Notes: generated by a model from the letters alone, not told the origin. Positions 17,052-25,758 are shown, counted from the stretch's first letter. The stretch: 64,000 nt of DNA from Ensifer sp. BR816 (GCF_000378985.1 NZ_KB905370.1:1-64000), one strand, 5' to 3'. Translations and numbers: made by a program.

Positions 17052-17726
17052 ATGTCACGGGATCCATGGAAGAGTGCTGAGGCCGGTGCAACACCTGGCC
17101 CTCGGGGGTTTCTGCCGAAACTGCCCATTCCCTATTTCGGTTCGGATGATCGGCTTGCCATTGCCGAAATGGCGGAGGCCTTCGGTGTGACGCACCGGAC
17201 CTTGCACTTCTACGAGGAGAAGGGACTGCTGAGCGCCGCACGCCTCGGTCCCATGCGTGTCTACGGCGAAGGGCACATCCGCCGCATGGCCGTGATCAAC
17301 GCATGCCGCGAGGTCGACATGCCGGTTGCCACGATCCAGGATCTGATGGCGGCGCTCGACGCGGCACCGCACCAGAAAGAGGCCGACCGGATCTTCGAGA
17401 AGGCGCTGCAGTCGCGCCGCCGCGAACTGGCGGCCCAGCAATCGATCCTGCGCCGGCAGATGCAGCGGATCGCCGAGCTGCTCGAAACCGGTTCGAGCGG
17501 GCATGCCGATCCTGCATCCGGAGATGTTCACCTGTCGCCGATCGAGAGCGAATGCCTCGGCCTGATGGCACAAGGGCACCCGGCCGCGCGCATCGCCCAA
17601 CTGATGGATATGGATATCGCCGCAGCCCTCACGCTCGAATCGGGCATCATCCGCAAGTTCGATGCACAAAACCGCTTCCAGGCCGTCGCCAAGGCCGTGC
17701 TGGCTGGAATGATCGCATCGGAATAA
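17052..17726 (+). CDS. MerR-family regulator with a LuxR-like C-terminal helix-turn-helix
   Basis: A 224-residue protein. Residues about 34-100 are a MerR DNA-binding domain (LAIAEMAEAFGVTHRTLHFYEEKGLLSAARLGPMRVYGEGHIRRMAVI). Residues 110-145 form a likely coiled coil. Residues 160-222 (LSPIESECLGLMAQGHPAARIAQLMDMDIAAAL...IIRKFDAQNRFQAVAKAVL) align with a LuxR/GerE helix-turn-helix, although some consensus positions are altered. No metal-binding cysteines of classical MerR sensors are present. ATG 17052 has GGGGA about eight bases upstream. Its targets are not evident. Confidence 0.82.
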   Translation: MSRDPWKSAEAGATPGPRGFLPKLPIPYFGSDDRLAIAEMAEAFGVTHRTLHFYEEKGLLSAARLGPMRVYGEGHIRRMAVINACREVDMPVATIQDLMAALDAAPHQKEADRIFEKALQSRRRELAAQQSILRRQMQRIAELLETGSSGHADPASGDVHLSPIESECLGLMAQGHPAARIAQLMDMDIAAALTLESGIIRKFDAQNRFQAVAKAVLAGMIASE

Positions 17727-17989
17727 CGCTGTCCGCCGCGATTCCGCCACGCGAGGCCCACGACCTGCAGTCCCCAAAGAGTTGTCATTATCCGTTCGTG
17801 GCAGTAGTATTTGCGCGCAGTTCCGGACGGCTTCGTCGACAGGCTGCATGTTACGTGAGCTGCTTCTGATCGAACAGAAGAGCCTCTCGCACTTCGGGAG
17901 ACATACTCAGAAGCTTATTTACATCCGACGCCAACATTGGCGCCTCCGCCGATTCGTATTGCCTTCGGACGAGTATCTTGGAGGAGAAG

Positions 17990-18235
17990 ATGAGCAAGCC
18001 TACTGTAACTCTCATTATCTTTGGCGCCCTCGCCTTATCCGGGTGCCAATCCGCTGCAACGTCCCAAGGGGGACGCGCCGGCGAGTTCGGCTGCATTGCC
18101 GGAACGGTCGGCGGCGCCATCGTCGGCGGCGTAGTCGGCGCGACAATCGGCTCGGGAACCGGCCAGCTCTGGGCCGTTGGCGGCGGCGCGACGCTAGGTA
18201 GCGCGGCCGGCAATGCCTTGACTTGCTACTATTAG
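17990..18235 (+). CDS. small glycine-zipper lipoprotein
   Basis: An 81-residue protein with a lipoprotein signal (TLIIFGALALSGC; cysteine at about residue 19). A glycine-zipper segment follows (GCIAGTVGGAIVGGVVGATIGSGTG, later GGGATLGSAAGNAL) and the protein ends CYY. Such proteins are attached to the outer membrane and may oligomerise there. GGAGGAG before ATG 17990 fixes the start. An EF-hand protein gene begins 14 bp after the stop, so the two are probably co-transcribed. Confidence 0.8.
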   Translation: MSKPTVTLIIFGALALSGCQSAATSQGGRAGEFGCIAGTVGGAIVGGVVGATIGSGTGQLWAVGGGATLGSAAGNALTCYY

Positions 18236-18249
18236 CGGAAGGCGCCGGC

Positions 18250-18603
18250 ATGATGCGAAAAGTGGTTCTTTCTACGGCATTCGCGCTTTGCCAGCTCGTT
18301 TCGGCCGCGCAAGCTCAGTCTGCGGCAATGAACCAAGGGCAAATGGATCGACTCGACCGTGACAGGAACGGAGCGGTCGACCGGTCCGAATACCAGGCGT
18401 TCATGACGATGGCCTTCGCAGGCCTGGACAAGAACAAGGACGGCAGCCTGCGCTCCGACGAGGTGGCGCAGGCGCTGAACGCCCAGCAATTTGCCGCCAC
18501 CGACCAGAACGGCGACGGCAAGCTTACCCAGAGCGAGTTCCTGAACAGGGTCATGTCGGACTTCAAGGCGGCCGACCGCAGCGGCGACGGCAGCCTGCAA
18601 TAG
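18250..18603 (+). CDS. secreted EF-hand calcium-binding protein
   Basis: A 117-residue protein with a signal peptide (MMRKVVLSTAFALCQLVSAAQAQ). The mature part has three complete EF-hand loops (DRDRNGAVDRSE, DKNKDGSLRSDE, DQNGDGKLTQSE) and a fourth that begins DRSGDGSLQ and stops before its last acidic ligand. It should bind calcium in the periplasm or outside the cell. The truncated last loop may be natural or a 3' loss. It follows the glycine-zipper lipoprotein gene and has no other partner. Confidence 0.87.
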   Translation: MMRKVVLSTAFALCQLVSAAQAQSAAMNQGQMDRLDRDRNGAVDRSEYQAFMTMAFAGLDKNKDGSLRSDEVAQALNAQQFAATDQNGDGKLTQSEFLNRVMSDFKAADRSGDGSLQ

Positions 18604-18748
18604 GAAGGCCCTGCACGCATACTTTTTCAGACGCGGATGTCCCCTGGATCAAGCAGTGTGCGCCCGGGGTTCGGACCAACTTCGACCAGAACGCGACGCG
18701 CGCAGCTCTTGAGCGCGCGTAAATCGTCACGCAAAGTGTTCGAATATC

Positions 18749-19435
18749 TCAATCGCGGTGCCGGGCTGGCGCCAGCGCCATGGTTTGCGCATAGGCCATC
18801 GGCGAGCGGCTGCCAGGCATGTTCTCGTCCAGGACCAGCGTTTTCACGTCATCGGAGCGAACGTCGAGTGCAATGACACGTTCAAGCTTGTCGATCTGCC
18901 AGACGGCGTAGCCAAGTTCTGGAACATATCCGCAGTCGCAACCGCAATCGCCGCCGAGGATCTCCCTCGGCTCTGCCGGCAGATACATGATTTGCGGCTT
19001 CGGCAACTTGTAGCAATGGCCCTCATAGGCATAGCCATAGATCACGCCGATGCTCTTGATATATTTTCCGTCGTCGCCGCGAAAATTGCGCGATGGAATG
19101 TTTATCTCTACCGTCAGCTTCAAGACTTCAGCTTCCCTCTCGTCAACGAGGGCCAAGACGATCTGCTGCTGAAACAGGTCTATCAGCTTCTTTTGGGCAA
19201 CTCGCCTGATAATGCCGGAGATCAATTTCTTGTCGTCTGGCTTTATGTCACGGCCTCTCAGTTCCTCTTCAAGATTTGCGTCGAGGCCCACAATTTCCTC
19301 GGGCGTAAATATGGATAGAGAGGCAGCCGGACGGCCATAGAGACGCACCTCGCTTGGATTGTAAGCGTCATATTGTGGAGCATCGAGGCCCTTTGCCTGG
19401 TTACCCACTCCGGGATGGTTGCAACAATCACTCAT
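18749..19435 (-). CDS. uncharacterised protein with CGCDC cluster, last gene of the YcaO-TfuA operon
   Basis: A 228-residue protein of no family I recognise. It has no signal peptide or membrane segment. Six cysteines stand out: 4 and 5 (MSDCCNHPG), 141 (GHCYK) and 164, 166, 168 (GGDCGCDCGY). The middle part (about 55-135) is charged and helical to beta-like. GGAGAGG precedes the ATG. It is the fifth gene of a tight operon, 21 bp after the metalloprotease gene. Because YcaO-TfuA pairs modify a backbone amide of a protein or peptide, and no small precursor gene is visible in the cluster, this is the best candidate substrate. It could instead be a partner or immunity protein. Confidence 0.75.
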   Translation of the reverse strand: MSDCCNHPGVGNQAKGLDAPQYDAYNPSEVRLYGRPAASLSIFTPEEIVGLDANLEEELRGRDIKPDDKKLISGIIRRVAQKKLIDLFQQQIVLALVDEREAEVLKLTVEINIPSRNFRGDDGKYIKSIGVIYGYAYEGHCYKLPKPQIMYLPAEPREILGGDCGCDCGYVPELGYAVWQIDKLERVIALDVRSDDVKTLVLDENMPGSRSPMAYAQTMALAPARHRD

Positions 19436-19456
19436 GTTCCTCTCCTTTTCCTGGCT

Positions 19457-20641
19457 TCACCTTCGACCGATAATCTCACGCCATGCGAAATTTGCTTCCA
19501 GGACGCCTGCAGCCGCGCCCTGGGCGGCGGCAACGACGGCGGCTGCAGCCTGATCCAGGCGCATCGTGGTCGGGTCGAGCGTCCTCAGAGCGGCCGCAAG
19601 CGCCTGTCCGACCGTGTCACGAGCCGCTGCCAGCGCGAGTTCGAAGACCAGCGGCTTGACCTGAAAAGCTTCCGCCGTTGCCGCACGGAACGTATCGAAG
19701 TCCCGCTGGCTCAGCTCGCGCAGGTCGATGTCGAGGAGCCGTCCGTCCGCGCAATCCCGCGCGACAAGTTCACGGTGATAGAGCTCGACGACCGTATCGA
19801 AGATCGCGCCGACGAAAGGAAGAGCGCGGTCGTGGACCTCGCGTGTCACCTCTGACATGCGACGGAAATTGGTGGCCAGGCGAACCTGCGCCTCGGGACT
19901 CGTCTCCGCGAAGCGGTTGAGCTCGTTGTAAAGCAGCAGGTTGCCCTTCGTTCGTCGCAGCAGCCGGTCGATGGCGGAGCCGAAATGCAGGAACGAAATC
20001 AACGACACGGCGTCCGAAAATGCCTCCGAAAACGGGAAGAAGTCGGCTGTCTGCGAGAATATCCTCGGCACGCCCGTTTCGGACAGGAGGATCAGGTGTC
20101 CGACTTCATGGGCAATCGTATCGAAATTCAACGCATAGGGCCGCAGCACCCCGTCCGTGTCCGAACACCCGAGTTCCAGGAAGCCGTAGCCCGCCTGTGC
20201 GTTGTCCCAATTTACAAAGGCAACGATCTCGAGGCGCGGAAAGGTCTCGTCAAAGAACCATCGAACCGGACGGCCGAGATAGCTCTGCCATATGTCCAGA
20301 ACGAAGTGCACGCAGGCATAGGCATGCACAGCGAGGAATTCCCTTGAGTCCGGCGCCACATTGTCGAAGTGACGGTCTGGCCCCGGACTTGGCGGTGGAC
20401 GTCTCGCCCCGTTGAATGGCGGCAGTCGGTCGAGGCCGTATGGCTGCTTGTCGGAGAGCGGATCGACGACATACATCAGCGAGTCGCTTGGCCCCTCGCC
20501 GATCTCATCCTTCAAGATCGGCAGCCAGACACGATCCGGTTGCTCGTAGCCGGGGATGAAAGGCGGCTGGGGGAAAATCCAGAAGCGCGTTCCAAGACGC
20601 GCGTCACCGGACTCAAGGGCCTCATTCCGAAGCAAACGCAT
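19457..20641 (-). CDS. HEVGH zinc metalloprotease-like protein of the YcaO-TfuA operon
   Basis: A 394-residue cytoplasmic-looking protein. The zincin motif HEVGH lies at residues 178-182 in FDTIAHEVGHLILL. About 25 residues later SEAFSD (Glu206, Asp210) fits the third ligand region of gluzincins such as thermolysin (EAxSD). ATG 20641 was chosen because GAGGGG lies about ten bases upstream; a TTG at 20677 directly after the TfuA stop is also possible. In a RiPP-like operon it may remove a leader or cleave the modified protein. No homologous protease family was recognised beyond these motifs. Confidence 0.78.
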   Translation of the reverse strand: MRLLRNEALESGDARLGTRFWIFPQPPFIPGYEQPDRVWLPILKDEIGEGPSDSLMYVVDPLSDKQPYGLDRLPPFNGARRPPPSPGPDRHFDNVAPDSREFLAVHAYACVHFVLDIWQSYLGRPVRWFFDETFPRLEIVAFVNWDNAQAGYGFLELGCSDTDGVLRPYALNFDTIAHEVGHLILLSETGVPRIFSQTADFFPFSEAFSDAVSLISFLHFGSAIDRLLRRTKGNLLLYNELNRFAETSPEAQVRLATNFRRMSEVTREVHDRALPFVGAIFDTVVELYHRELVARDCADGRLLDIDLRELSQRDFDTFRAATAEAFQVKPLVFELALAAARDTVGQALAAALRTLDPTTMRLDQAAAAVVAAAQGAAAGVLEANFAWREIIGRR

Positions 20642-20677
20642 CGCACAATTGCCCCCTCGGTCGGTGAAATCCGGCAA

Positions 20678-21484
20678 TCAGGGATTGAATTTATAAGTGC
20701 TCACTAATTTTGAGTCAATGCCACCGGCTTCCAGATCCCGGATGAAGGTATTCGTCGCCACCCATAAATCGCCTGGCTTAGCCGCCGGCGCGCTTCGCAC
20801 AAGGCTCGGCGCGGTACGAAGTGCGAGGAGAGCATCCTGCCTCTTCTGGCTTGTTCCAGTCCGCCCCAGCCCTTGTATGCGGTCGTCCGGCCATCCCGCC
20901 GCACCCAGCACCGCCGCAAGCGTGCGGTCGCGAAAGTTCAGATTTCGCGCCATTGTTGTGAGAAGCGTGCGTTCGGCACGGGTGATGACGCTATTGCGCA
21001 TCAGGGCGGAAAAGGTCCGCTGCAGATCGACCAGCGAGTCGGTCAACTGCAGAAAGCCAAGCTCTGCCGGCCCCGAATGCACAGCGACAGCATCGTCCGG
21101 GGCCAGGGCCAGAGGCGAGCCGCGAACGTCCCTGAGCGACGAAAGAGCCCATCGCCGATACCACCTGTAGATCAGCCCAACACCGACCATGCCGAAGTCG
21201 TGGAGTTCCGCTGCCCTGAGCGCCCCCATGCTGGCGGCTCCGATCACCACAATTCCCTGCGCCATGGCCCAGAGTATTTCCTTGTGCCGGACGGCGGGCC
21301 GGTCTTCGAACTGGCCATCGATCAGGACCATGGCACGCGGGCGGAACGCATGGGCGGCCAACAGAATATCGCCCTGCGCGGCGGGCTGCAGATAGATGGC
21401 GTCGAGCACCGCCTCCGCCTCGCTCAGCCGAAGCGTCGGGCCAAGAAACACCAGGATCGGACCGTCTTGGCTCGCATCCGCCAT
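20678..21484 (-). CDS. TfuA-like protein
   Basis: A 268-residue protein with the TfuA core: ILVFLGPTLRLSEAEAVL at the start, then PAVRHKEILWAMAQGIVVIGAASMGALRAAEL and FGMVGVGLIY. The family is named after a trifolitoxin production gene of Rhizobium leguminosarum. It pairs with YcaO proteins that install thioamides, for example in archaeal methyl-CoM reductase and in some RiPPs, where TfuA is thought to supply sulfur. ATG 21484 lies 4 bp after the YcaO stop, with GGTGAG just upstream. The YcaO-TfuA adjacency supports both calls. Confidence 0.93.
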   Translation of the reverse strand: MADASQDGPILVFLGPTLRLSEAEAVLDAIYLQPAAQGDILLAAHAFRPRAMVLIDGQFEDRPAVRHKEILWAMAQGIVVIGAASMGALRAAELHDFGMVGVGLIYRWYRRWALSSLRDVRGSPLALAPDDAVAVHSGPAELGFLQLTDSLVDLQRTFSALMRNSVITRAERTLLTTMARNLNFRDRTLAAVLGAAGWPDDRIQGLGRTGTSQKRQDALLALRTAPSLVRSAPAAKPGDLWVATNTFIRDLEAGGIDSKLVSTYKFNP

Positions 21485-21488
21485 CTGC

Positions 21489-22703
21489 TCACCGTACGAC
21501 AGAGAAGGGATGCGCGCGGGCAAGGACTGTCCTCACGCATTGCACGCCCGTTTCGAGATCGTGCCCCACCGGCACGGCGACGACAGGACCGAGACCGGCG
21601 GCCAGCACTCTGTCCAGCAGGGAGCCGGCGTCGACGATAGTCGGCAAAGGCCCTGCCGGCATCAGTCCTCCCGCACCTTCCGCGAGGATAAGCTGACGGG
21701 CCCTCGCTACGGCCTCCTCGGTGCTTCTCTTGTAGTGTGCTCTCGTCTGGTCGTCACGGGCACCGGAGATCGCCCCCGCCCGGGCTGCCAGCGCTTCAAG
21801 CATGGCGCTTGCTGCCGCCCCTTCGACACTCGGCCCCGCGGCATAGCCTTCGGTCGGCAGGGCGAGGATCGGTTCACCGGGAGACGTCTCGATCGTCTGG
21901 CACCAGATGACCGGAATGCCGGTTGGCGAAGGGGCATGCCACAGGGCAAACGATATTCCGCAGGGCTCGGCGACGGAGCGGATATGATCCACCCGAGCAC
22001 CGAGACCCGTGATGGCAATGCGCATCCGGTCGAAGAACCCGTGCGTGGCGAAGGCGCGCGCGATGGCGTCGCGCTCGATGCATTCGAACAAACCGTGCAG
22101 ATAGGCGCTGTAGGCATCCATGTGGCAGGCCAAGCCCGTCGTCGTGCGGACAAACCAGCCATCGCGAACAGGCGGCGGATCGGTATAGCAGGTGTGGACC
22201 AGTTCCAAGGGAACCGGCAGCACCTGACCCGTGGCGACATCGAGGCCTGCGATCCAAGGTATGGTGCTGGTTCTCCAATCTTCCGATCCCGCGACGACAT
22301 GAGTGTCGAATAGGCCATCGGCGATTTCGAGCTCGTCGGCGGTCGCCAGGAAGACGCGCTGCGGGGGAATGGCTTCGGCATAATAGCGCTCCAGCGCTTC
22401 CATGATCGCGCCCACCGAGGCTTCAGTCGTCGTAAGGCCACGCCCGAGTGACGTGACTTCGGATAGAGCCGCCGGACGAACGGCTTGCACCACGGGGAGC
22501 CCGAGCCGGTCCAGCCCGGTCAGGTCACCGATCCGGGTAATTCGCGCTCTTCGGCAGAGCGGTAAAAGCGCGTGGAATCGACGCTTGATGTCTTCCGGGG
22601 CGGGGCGAACGGAGAGAGAGGCGTGCGGGTTCGAAAAGATGGAGGCCTGAAGATCGGTCAGGCTCCCATTCAGACTGCTTCGATCAGCACTGGCCGCCAA
22701 CAC
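21489..22703 (-). CDS. YcaO-domain ATP-dependent backbone-amide modifying enzyme
   Basis: A 404-residue YcaO protein. ATP-binding elements are present: EALERYYAE (about residues 102-110), HGLFECIERDAIARAF (about 203-218) and a later EGYAAGPSVEGAAASAMLEALAARAGAISGARDD. It lacks a Pro-rich PxPxP C-terminus, ending PFSVVR, as do many TfuA-linked YcaO proteins that make thioamides rather than azolines. The true start lies inside the end of the cyclase/AAA gene: GTG 22703 (or TTG 22700), preceded by AGGAG. This overlap implies translational coupling. The likely reaction is ATP-driven activation of a peptide amide, with sulfur delivered through TfuA. Confidence 0.93.
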   Translation of the reverse strand: MLAASADRSSLNGSLTDLQASIFSNPHASLSVRPAPEDIKRRFHALLPLCRRARITRIGDLTGLDRLGLPVVQAVRPAALSEVTSLGRGLTTTEASVGAIMEALERYYAEAIPPQRVFLATADELEIADGLFDTHVVAGSEDWRTSTIPWIAGLDVATGQVLPVPLELVHTCYTDPPPVRDGWFVRTTTGLACHMDAYSAYLHGLFECIERDAIARAFATHGFFDRMRIAITGLGARVDHIRSVAEPCGISFALWHAPSPTGIPVIWCQTIETSPGEPILALPTEGYAAGPSVEGAAASAMLEALAARAGAISGARDDQTRAHYKRSTEEAVARARQLILAEGAGGLMPAGPLPTIVDAGSLLDRVLAAGLGPVVAVPVGHDLETGVQCVRTVLARAHPFSVVR

Positions 22704-25700
22704 CGAGCTCCTGAATCGACTGCCGGGCGCGCTTGGCAAGGGCCATTGCGCCCTGAGTCTCGGCAATTTCGATGGCCGATCGCAAGTCGGCTCCAAGCGC
22801 ATCCTGCGACACGCCCGCCTGCGCGTTGAGAACGGCACGGCAGCGGTGCAGCTCTGCCAGCCAATAGGCATGGCCCGTTTCCTCCGCCTTTTCGATCGCC
22901 TCGTTCACGATGTCGATTGCGGCGCCGATCTTGCCAGCCCGCCCCAATAGGGTGGCGTGCATGTAGAGATAGATCGGCAGGTCCGCGACTGCGCCCAGCT
23001 TTCTAAGAAGCGAGAGGCCCTCCCGAAAAACGCTGTGCCCATCGTCGAGACTGCCCCCATGTGCCTTCGCCCATCCCCCGAAGAGGAGCGACAGTCCGGA
23101 CAAGGACTGCATCTCATGCTTCGTCGCAAAACGCGCCATCCGTTCGGTAACATCGGCAAGACGCTCGAAGTCGTCCCGATAAAAGGCGGAAACCGCTTCG
23201 GTATCGAGCGAGTGCGCCTTGCTGGGGGCGTGTTCGATACGATCCACAAATGCGATCATCCTGGACAGCGCCGCGTCCGATGCCTTTGTTTGTCCGGTCA
23301 GCCACAATGAAAGGGCCAACTGCCCGAGCCCGCACACCTTCGCGTCGTGCCCGCCGAACTCCGTTCGACTCTTCCTTGCCGTTTGCTCGTCATAGAGCGC
23401 CAAGCCGGCCCTGATTGCCTCCTGGGTTTCCCGGTGCCGGCCGAGATTGAAATCGATGGCCCATATGCAATGATTCACCTGCAGTTGGATTTCCGGGTCG
23501 TCGGCCCGCGCCAGCATAGCCTGGACTTCCAGGGCGCGGTCATGCATGACGCGAAAATTCGATCCGGTGAGCCACCAGCCCCAATAGATCGGAAACCACC
23601 TGGACTGCTCCGACATCGGCTGCCGGCGGGCGATTTCCACGCCGTCTTCATAAAGCTTGCGCGCGGGGGGCGAGTTCAGCCCCACCAGTCCGGTCAGGAT
23701 CGGCCCCAACGCCGTCAGCGCGGCAAGCTGCAGGCTCTCGACGGCGCGTCCCTCGCCCAATTGATCGCAAAGCGTCAACGCATGCTCCAGATACTGGCGC
23801 GCCTCGATCATTGCCGAGCGGCTCGAACTTTCCTTTCCGGCCGCAATGAGCAGTTCGATTGCATCGTCGAGAAGCCCGGCCCGCTCCGCATGTTCGGCAA
23901 GTGCGCCGGTATCGAGCCACGCGGCCATGCCGCGGTCCTGGTTGACAGCGCCAAAGAGCCGCCGGTGCAATACCTGCCGCTGTTTGCGCAATAGCCCATT
24001 ATAGATCGTCTCCTGGACCAGCACGTGGCGAAAGCCGTAGGCAACGCGTCCGGGCGCCCTGATACGTGTCAGGAACCCGGTTTCGCACAGCATATCGGCC
24101 GCACTTGCGATTGCCTTCTTGCTGAAGTCCGGCAGGAGCACACGCAGCAGCGGCAAGGTAATCTGCGTGCCGGCCGCGGCGGCGGCTCGGGCCACCTCTC
24201 TGGCCGGGCCCAGGTGCTGCAGCCGCTGGTCAAGGATGGACTCGAATGCCGATAGATGCGCAGGCTTCATGTTTTCCGACAGGCTCGCCTCATCCGCTTC
24301 GGCATTTTGGGAAGCCCATTGGCAGATTTCCTCGATGAATAGAGGCACGCCGCCGGATATCCGTTCCGCCACGTCGAAGAGTTCCGGCAGCCTCGCCAGC
24401 TGATGCTCCGGCCACTTCGCCCTGATCGCCAGTCTCGTCTCGTCGCTGTCGAGCGGTTGCAGCGACAGCCGCAACGGGTTTGCCGCGTCCAACCATTCGG
24501 CGGGCGAACCACGACGCGACGTCAGGACGAGAAAGAGCGGGAACTGACCGATGAGCCGGGCCGCTTCGCCGAGCAGGTCGCGCGACGTCGGATCGATCCA
24601 ATGGACGTCCTCTACGGCGACGACCACGGGGCCGCTCCGGCAGACCGCTTCGAGAGTCAGCAAGAGCGCCCGGTGCGCCTTCTCGCGGATCGTCTTGGGA
24701 TTGTCATTCGACAGCAGCTGGTTCCGCCCCTCTGCGCCGAGCAGATAGGCAAAGACATCGATAGCCTCCCTGTCCTCGATGCCGTTGCGCCCGAACAGTG
24801 CCGCCACGTCGGAAGCCGTGACGCCCATCTGGCCGTTTCTCGTCGTCGATCCGGGAAAACTGTGCAGCAGGGGATGCAGCGTCGAGCGCAACCCTCCGGG
24901 CAGGCACTGGAAGAAGAACAGCTTCGACCGTCGATCCCGCGTTCTCCTGCGAATTTCCCGCAGCAGGCGGGACTTGCCGATCCCCGCATCCCCTTCGATC
25001 AGGAGGCTCGCCCCCCGCCCGGCAAGGACGCCATCCCAGGTACGAGCGATCGTGTTCAACTCGCTCTCGCGATTGATGAAGGGGCCGCCGAGCCGGCCAT
25101 AGGCATAGAAGCGATCGACCTCCATTTTGTGGCCAAGCGCCCGCCACACCTTTTCCGGCGCCGCAAAGCCCTTGAGTGTCTTGCTGCCCTGGAAGACGAA
25201 GGCATGCGATCGTCCGGCGAGGTTTCGCGTCTCCTCGGAAACCAGCACACTGTTCGGCTCGGCGATGACTTGAAGACGAGCCGCCATGGCGAGTGCGGCG
25301 CCAGTGACGGGCTCCTGGAGCCAACTCTCACGCTCCATGTCGCGGATAAGGGCCGCCGAGGTTGCGATCCCGACGCGGACCCGAAGATCATCCCGCCCGC
25401 GCTCCCGGCCAACGCGCTTGCAGGCGTCGACGATATCGAGCCCGGCGCGGATGGCGAGGGAAGCCGCATCCTTGGCATCGAGATCGATCGGGAACAGCGC
25501 CACACCGCCGTCGCCAGCCTCATGCTGCATCACGCCGGAGTGCGAGGCGATCGATTGCCTGCTCGACCGCTGAAAGGCCGACATCAGTTCCTGGTAGTCC
25601 TCCATGTCCATGACATGCAGGAGATCGGTCGAGCCGACCAGGTCGTAGCAAAGTGCGGTAACGATGTGGCGCTCGCTGCCATGCGCCGAGGAGCCGCCGG

Positions 25701-25758
25701 CACGTGCCGCGCGATTGACCGCTTTTCGTGGCGTATTGGTCCGGCTTTCGCGCAGCAT
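22684..25758 (-). CDS. class III nucleotide cyclase-domain / AAA ATPase / TPR-like signalling protein
   Basis: A 1024-residue cytoplasmic protein. Residues about 30-205 form a class III cyclase homology domain with the metal-binding Asp39 in CYDLVGST, Asp83 in EAGDGGVALF, and PVTGAALAMAARLQ. Residues about 225-500 form an AAA/STAND ATPase with Walker A GDAGIGKS and Walker B VVVAVEDVHWID. The C-terminal 500 residues are helical TPR-like repeats. Such fusions act as signal-responsive regulators or scaffolds. It is first in the operon and its end overlaps YcaO. Whether the cyclase is active needs testing: the metal Asp pair is present, but base-selecting residues could not be judged. Confidence 0.88.
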   Translation of the reverse strand: MLRESRTNTPRKAVNRAARAGGSSAHGSERHIVTALCYDLVGSTDLLHVMDMEDYQELMSAFQRSSRQSIASHSGVMQHEAGDGGVALFPIDLDAKDAASLAIRAGLDIVDACKRVGRERGRDDLRVRVGIATSAALIRDMERESWLQEPVTGAALAMAARLQVIAEPNSVLVSEETRNLAGRSHAFVFQGSKTLKGFAAPEKVWRALGHKMEVDRFYAYGRLGGPFINRESELNTIARTWDGVLAGRGASLLIEGDAGIGKSRLLREIRRRTRDRRSKLFFFQCLPGGLRSTLHPLLHSFPGSTTRNGQMGVTASDVAALFGRNGIEDREAIDVFAYLLGAEGRNQLLSNDNPKTIREKAHRALLLTLEAVCRSGPVVVAVEDVHWIDPTSRDLLGEAARLIGQFPLFLVLTSRRGSPAEWLDAANPLRLSLQPLDSDETRLAIRAKWPEHQLARLPELFDVAERISGGVPLFIEEICQWASQNAEADEASLSENMKPAHLSAFESILDQRLQHLGPAREVARAAAAAGTQITLPLLRVLLPDFSKKAIASAADMLCETGFLTRIRAPGRVAYGFRHVLVQETIYNGLLRKQRQVLHRRLFGAVNQDRGMAAWLDTGALAEHAERAGLLDDAIELLIAAGKESSSRSAMIEARQYLEHALTLCDQLGEGRAVESLQLAALTALGPILTGLVGLNSPPARKLYEDGVEIARRQPMSEQSRWFPIYWGWWLTGSNFRVMHDRALEVQAMLARADDPEIQLQVNHCIWAIDFNLGRHRETQEAIRAGLALYDEQTARKSRTEFGGHDAKVCGLGQLALSLWLTGQTKASDAALSRMIAFVDRIEHAPSKAHSLDTEAVSAFYRDDFERLADVTERMARFATKHEMQSLSGLSLLFGGWAKAHGGSLDDGHSVFREGLSLLRKLGAVADLPIYLYMHATLLGRAGKIGAAIDIVNEAIEKAEETGHAYWLAELHRCRAVLNAQAGVSQDALGADLRSAIEIAETQGAMALAKRARQSIQELGVGGQC

